A stretch of DNA of 10,118 nt from Irineochytrium annulatum (Eukaryota > Chytridiomycota > Chytridiomycetes > Chytridiales > Chytridiaceae). The stretch is from the NCBI GenBank assembly GCA_027600665.1, contig JADGJL010001106.1:1-10118 (forward strand), given 5' to 3'. The stretch's first letter is position 1, and each line of letters opens with the position of its first letter. Positions 6,923-10,118 of this stretch are shown one piece after another. The position numbers and the translations under genes are program-made. A model generated the notes under the pieces. It did not search any database. It saw only the letters and a list, made by a program, of their open reading frames with translations, and was not told where the DNA came from.

Positions 6923-7083
6923 AATGGTTTCAGTGTTTGCGTCTGTTTCTATGTTTGCTCTTGTTTATTTAGAAGTGTTGCTCTATATGCTCTTCACAAA
7001 GAAGTAATGAAAGCAGCCATAATTCTTCCATGTATCATAGTAAAGAAGATAAATACAGTAATAAAGAAATCACATTGATGCGA
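6923..7083. terminator. Shared convergent 3' region with opposing AATAAA signals
   Basis: This is the gap between the TGA of the phosphoribosyltransferase gene and the TAA of COG4. A plus-strand AATAAA lies at 7060-7065, 137 bases past the plus stop. A minus-strand AATAAA lies at 6964-6969, about 115 bases past the minus stop. Each signal sits near the far gene, so transcripts ending there would overlap. The sequence is AT-rich, as expected of fungal 3' flanks. Confidence 0.6.
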
Positions 7084-10000
7084 TTACAACTTCAACTTCT
7101 GAATCTCCTCCGGTTTAAAGTCGATCCTGCAATTTAAAGAAACCAAGGATCAGGACAGCGTTCCTCTACGCACGGGAGAATGAACGGGAACAAACCTTAA
7201 GGCCAAAAACTTCCGGACCTCGTTTGCCGTCAGCCGCCACTGCACCCCGTTACCCGCCTTCGCACCCCACGTGTCATGTATCTCAGACACCTTATCTAAG
7301 CTGACGATGATGGCGATCTGGCTCAACCGCGCGTACTTGTCTCGTAAAGACCACTGCGTCAGGGAGGTAAGGTAGGATGTGAGGCCGCGAACGTCCTTGT
7401 CGAAGCGGAGGGCCCCGAGCTGATTAAATTTATGATTGGCGAGGATGAGCCGCTCCCACTCCTTGACAAACGCGTCGATGAAGTGCGCGAACGTCTGGTT
7501 GTAATTACGCTCCGTGAACGTTTTCTATGGGTACAGAAGACATTCAGTCCACATTTCCCAATGATGCGAGCGACAAAAAGAAAGGTAAACCTGATAGACG
7601 CCGAGCATTTTTGATATGGCGCCCACCATCCTCTTGACGAGGAGGTCGGCAGCGTCCTGCTCTGCGTACTCGTCCTCGCCTAGGACGTACCGGATGTCCT
7701 TGTATGAGTCCTGGAGGATTTGGCTCTTGATCCGCGGCTTGATCGTCTGGTTGAACATGTTTTCGACCCACGTCTGATTTGGAAAGTAACGGGGTCAGTG
7801 AATTCGCCCCGAAAACGGGATATTTAAATGTTTTTTTACCATCAGAATCTTCTTGAAGTTCTGAGCATAATCCGTTAAAGAACGCAGTGACGTCTTCATG
7901 TTCATCCGCTGTTCATTCGTCGCCGACCCAAACTGGTGATCCATGTCCACATCGATCTCCTTTACGAGCCGCTGCATATGATCACAGGTGACATCGATGT
8001 TGTTCAACAAGATCTGACGCACGTCCAGTGTCAATAAAAGCGATGTCACATCAAAGAATACACACGGAAAAAGAAAAAACGCACCATGAACCCAGTCCTC
8101 GAATCCTTTGTCTCCGTGCTCGCAAACGAGCCCGACAGTTTCCTTTGAAACACGCTCACGAAGTCCGACTCGAGTAACCGACCTACAATGGCCAGCAACG
8201 AGCACACCGTGATCGAGTCCCCCGTCGACAGCGCCCTCGAGATGGCCTTCTTAACGATGTAAAATACATCGTCCACGCTGCTAGACGTCGGGTTCCCGGG
8301 CTCATGCTCGTCGATCTTCATGGCCTTTTCCACGCTCCGTCGAATGAAGTATTCCTCGAAAGTCACGTAATAGCTCATGAGCTCGCGTACGCTGCGGATG
8401 AGGTTGCTATTTTCGTTCAGGCTCACACCCTCCAGCTCCGGAGGTGGCGGCGGTGCGGCACCGTCGTCGGTATCGGTGGTGGAGCCTTTAGACGCGAGCC
8501 GGAGCTTGTCGGTCTGATCGGCGGAGCGGACGACGAGAAAGCGCTGGAAAAGCTGCGTCCGCTGGCTGATGAGCGCGAGCTCATTCAAGATGCCGTCAAC
8601 CTCACGCGGGTCGACCTGCATCTCGGATCGGGCCTGGGCCGAGCGGTTGTAGGCCGCCTCGAACGCCGAGACCTCGTTCAGCTGTATGGACAAAGAGCGA
8701 AACAATAAGGCATTGCAAGGCGGAACGTGTATGAAAAAGGGCACACATACCCGCCGCTGGATCTGCTTCCGCTCCGAAAAAGTATTAAGAATGATCGAAC
8801 TTTGTATGTCAGCCTCCCGCTGTAACCGCTGGATGATCCGCATGAGCCTCCCAGGCCCATAATACGTCTCAATCACAGCCTCCTGAGCGTCGACTAGGCT
8901 TGCAACGAACTCAAACAATCGTGTCAGGAGATCCGCATACGCGGACGATGCCCGATCGTTGACCCCCCTCATCCCATCCTGACACACCCTTGATACGATC
9001 CCGCATATGTATCCAGCGTGCTTATCAAGCCCCAGCGCCCCTTTTCCAAGCAGCGGGAAGATTTTGACCGATCGAAGGATCCCCTCCTCGTCGTGCTCCC
9101 TCACCGCCCGGTCGAACTCGTCCACCATCAGGTCCGTCAGCCTCGCTTGAGCCGCCCTCAGGACCCGCACGGGTGATCGCCGCGCACCGATCGCACCTCC
9201 ATCGCCGTCACCCTCGCCACCGTCCGCCCCGACGTCCACCCCCGCATCCAAGCTGCTATCGGGCCCGAGAACCTCGGCCGCGTCCCGCAGTGCGGAGCTG
9301 ACGGGCTCGTCGGTAGGTGATGACGCGGCGGCTGCGCGGGCGGCGGCGGCCTGGGACTCTGAGAGAAAGATCTTTTCGATGGACGCCTGATCGAATTGCA
9401 GGAAGCGCTGAATGTATCGACCGGCGACCTCGTAGTCGTTGGCGCTGATGGCTTGTTGGACCCCCGTGGCGCAGTCCTGCAAACTTTAGCACAAAGTCGA
9501 CTATGAAAGTTAAGCAAAAAAATAGTGGTCCGCACCTTTAAATCTTGGATGTCCTGGACAAGAGCAATGACGGATTTTACTCGTGATTGTTCCAAATCCA
9601 AGACGCGAACTTTGCCGGAGATTGACTCTGCCAAAAGGGTGGTCTTTGCAATCACGTCATAAAGATGCTGTGAGTCGTTCCGTAGCAGACCGATCTGCGG
9701 TCTACAGTACAACGTGATCAGCACACATACACACTTGGACCCTTTATTTCCTTCCCGCGGCATCATCATGTCTTTAACTTCAACACACCTTAATCCCTCT
9801 AAGGAATCTAGCCTAGCCTCGACCGAGTCTCTCCCCCTCAGTATTTGATCCAGCTCCGCGTCGATCCTCGTCTCCTCCTCGTTCAGAATTCTCAGCTGTC
9901 GCTGAATGTCCGCGACGGTGGTTAGGGCCTTCAGCTCCTCGATCGGCAGGGATTCCCGCGGCGCCTCTCCCTGTCCCTGTCCCCCGCTCGCATGCAGACC

Positions 10001-10118
10001 CTGCACCTGTGATGTCGCGCTCGTGGGCGTTGCTCCGCCGGGCGAATGCGCGTGGGCCGGCGGCGGCGCGTTGCCCGCAGACGGGTGAGTGTAGATGTGG
10101 GGCGGCGGGTGGTGGTGG
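7084..10118 (-). CDS. COG4: Conserved oligomeric Golgi complex subunit 4 (5' end outside window)
   Basis: The model is complement(join(7084..7126,7196..7524,7591..7773,7840..8013,8085..8681,8751..9476,9536..9701,9789..>10118)), giving 848 residues with every phase closing. COG4 is a lobe A subunit of the eight-subunit COG tether, which works at the cytosolic face of the Golgi in retrograde vesicle docking and SNARE assembly. Recognisable blocks are the N-terminal coiled coil (ILNEEETRIDAELDQIL), LLAESISGKVRVLDLEQSRV, KIFPLLG (303-309), ETYYGPGRL (368-376), PREVD (432-436), YYVTFEEYFIRR (511-522), SSVDDVFYIVKKAISRALS (541-559), and the C-terminal domain with DKYARLSQIAIIVSL, LTANEVRKFLALRIDF and a final KLKL. 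The Arg and Glu matching human Arg729 and Glu764, a salt-bridge pair in the C-terminal domain, are both present (about 791 and 827). Unusual parts are a His/Pro-rich N-terminus and an Ala/Asp/Gly-rich insert at about 209-268. No ATG is seen in frame before the window edge. Confidence 0.95.

Noticed and set aside
7795..8205. 136-aa minus-strand frame beginning upstream of the GVSKETV-like segment
   Set aside because: Its first part is COG4 exon 4 read in the wrong frame plus the intron at 8014-8084. Only the part from 8013 down is true COG4 coding sequence.
1..10118. CRISPR arrays, tRNA or rRNA genes, transposase or reverse transcriptase genes, terminal inverted repeats
   Set aside because: None were seen. 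The only repeats are the exon-intron duplications and short simple-sequence tracts.

Overview
This window is nuclear DNA of a eukaryote, most likely a fungus. The genes are compact and split by short GT-AG introns: seven in a COG4 gene (59-87 nt) and two in a phosphoribosyltransferase gene (43 and 53 nt). Gene order is tight, with a divergent pair 204 bp apart and a convergent pair 161 bp apart. There are no operons, no Shine-Dalgarno sites and no bacterial gene arrangement. I cannot name the species; a basidiomycete would fit but is not shown.

Right half (5.4-10.1 kb), intact genes. On the minus strand, 10118 to 7084 is nearly all of the gene for COG4, a subunit of the conserved oligomeric Golgi tethering complex. 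Eight exons give 848 residues, the true N-terminus lies outside the window, and no frame errors were found. Converging on it from the plus strand is a 219-aa phosphoribosyltransferase of the COG1926 type (6167-6922, three exons). Diverging from that is an unrecognised 184-aa disordered protein on the minus strand (5408-5962). The two share a 204-bp bidirectional promoter region. The two convergent 3' ends carry AATAAA signals placed so that the transcripts should overlap.

Left half (0-5 kb), mostly minus-strand and much less healthy. At 467-2135 a five-exon model encodes a hydrophilic LEA-like protein of 206 aa. Its 663-nt third intron holds two dead exon copies: a 195-bp copy of exon 3 that has lost its acceptor AG, and a copy of exon 4 with about 83 bp missing. 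At about 2526-3557 there is coding-like sequence spread over all three minus frames, and at 3846-4850 the remains of a gene with two RRM domains. Both are interrupted by repeated one-base frame changes. Because the 2.5-kb COG4 coding sequence in the same window is clean, these breaks look biological rather than like sequencing error. A partial Gly/Pro-rich exon runs off the left edge. Between the RRM relic and the 184-aa gene lies about 0.55 kb of non-coding DNA with two long A tracts.

No mobile element, CRISPR array, rRNA or tRNA was recognised. The most unusual feature is the LEA-like locus with fossil exons embedded in an intron, next to a cluster of decaying genes beside intact housekeeping genes.
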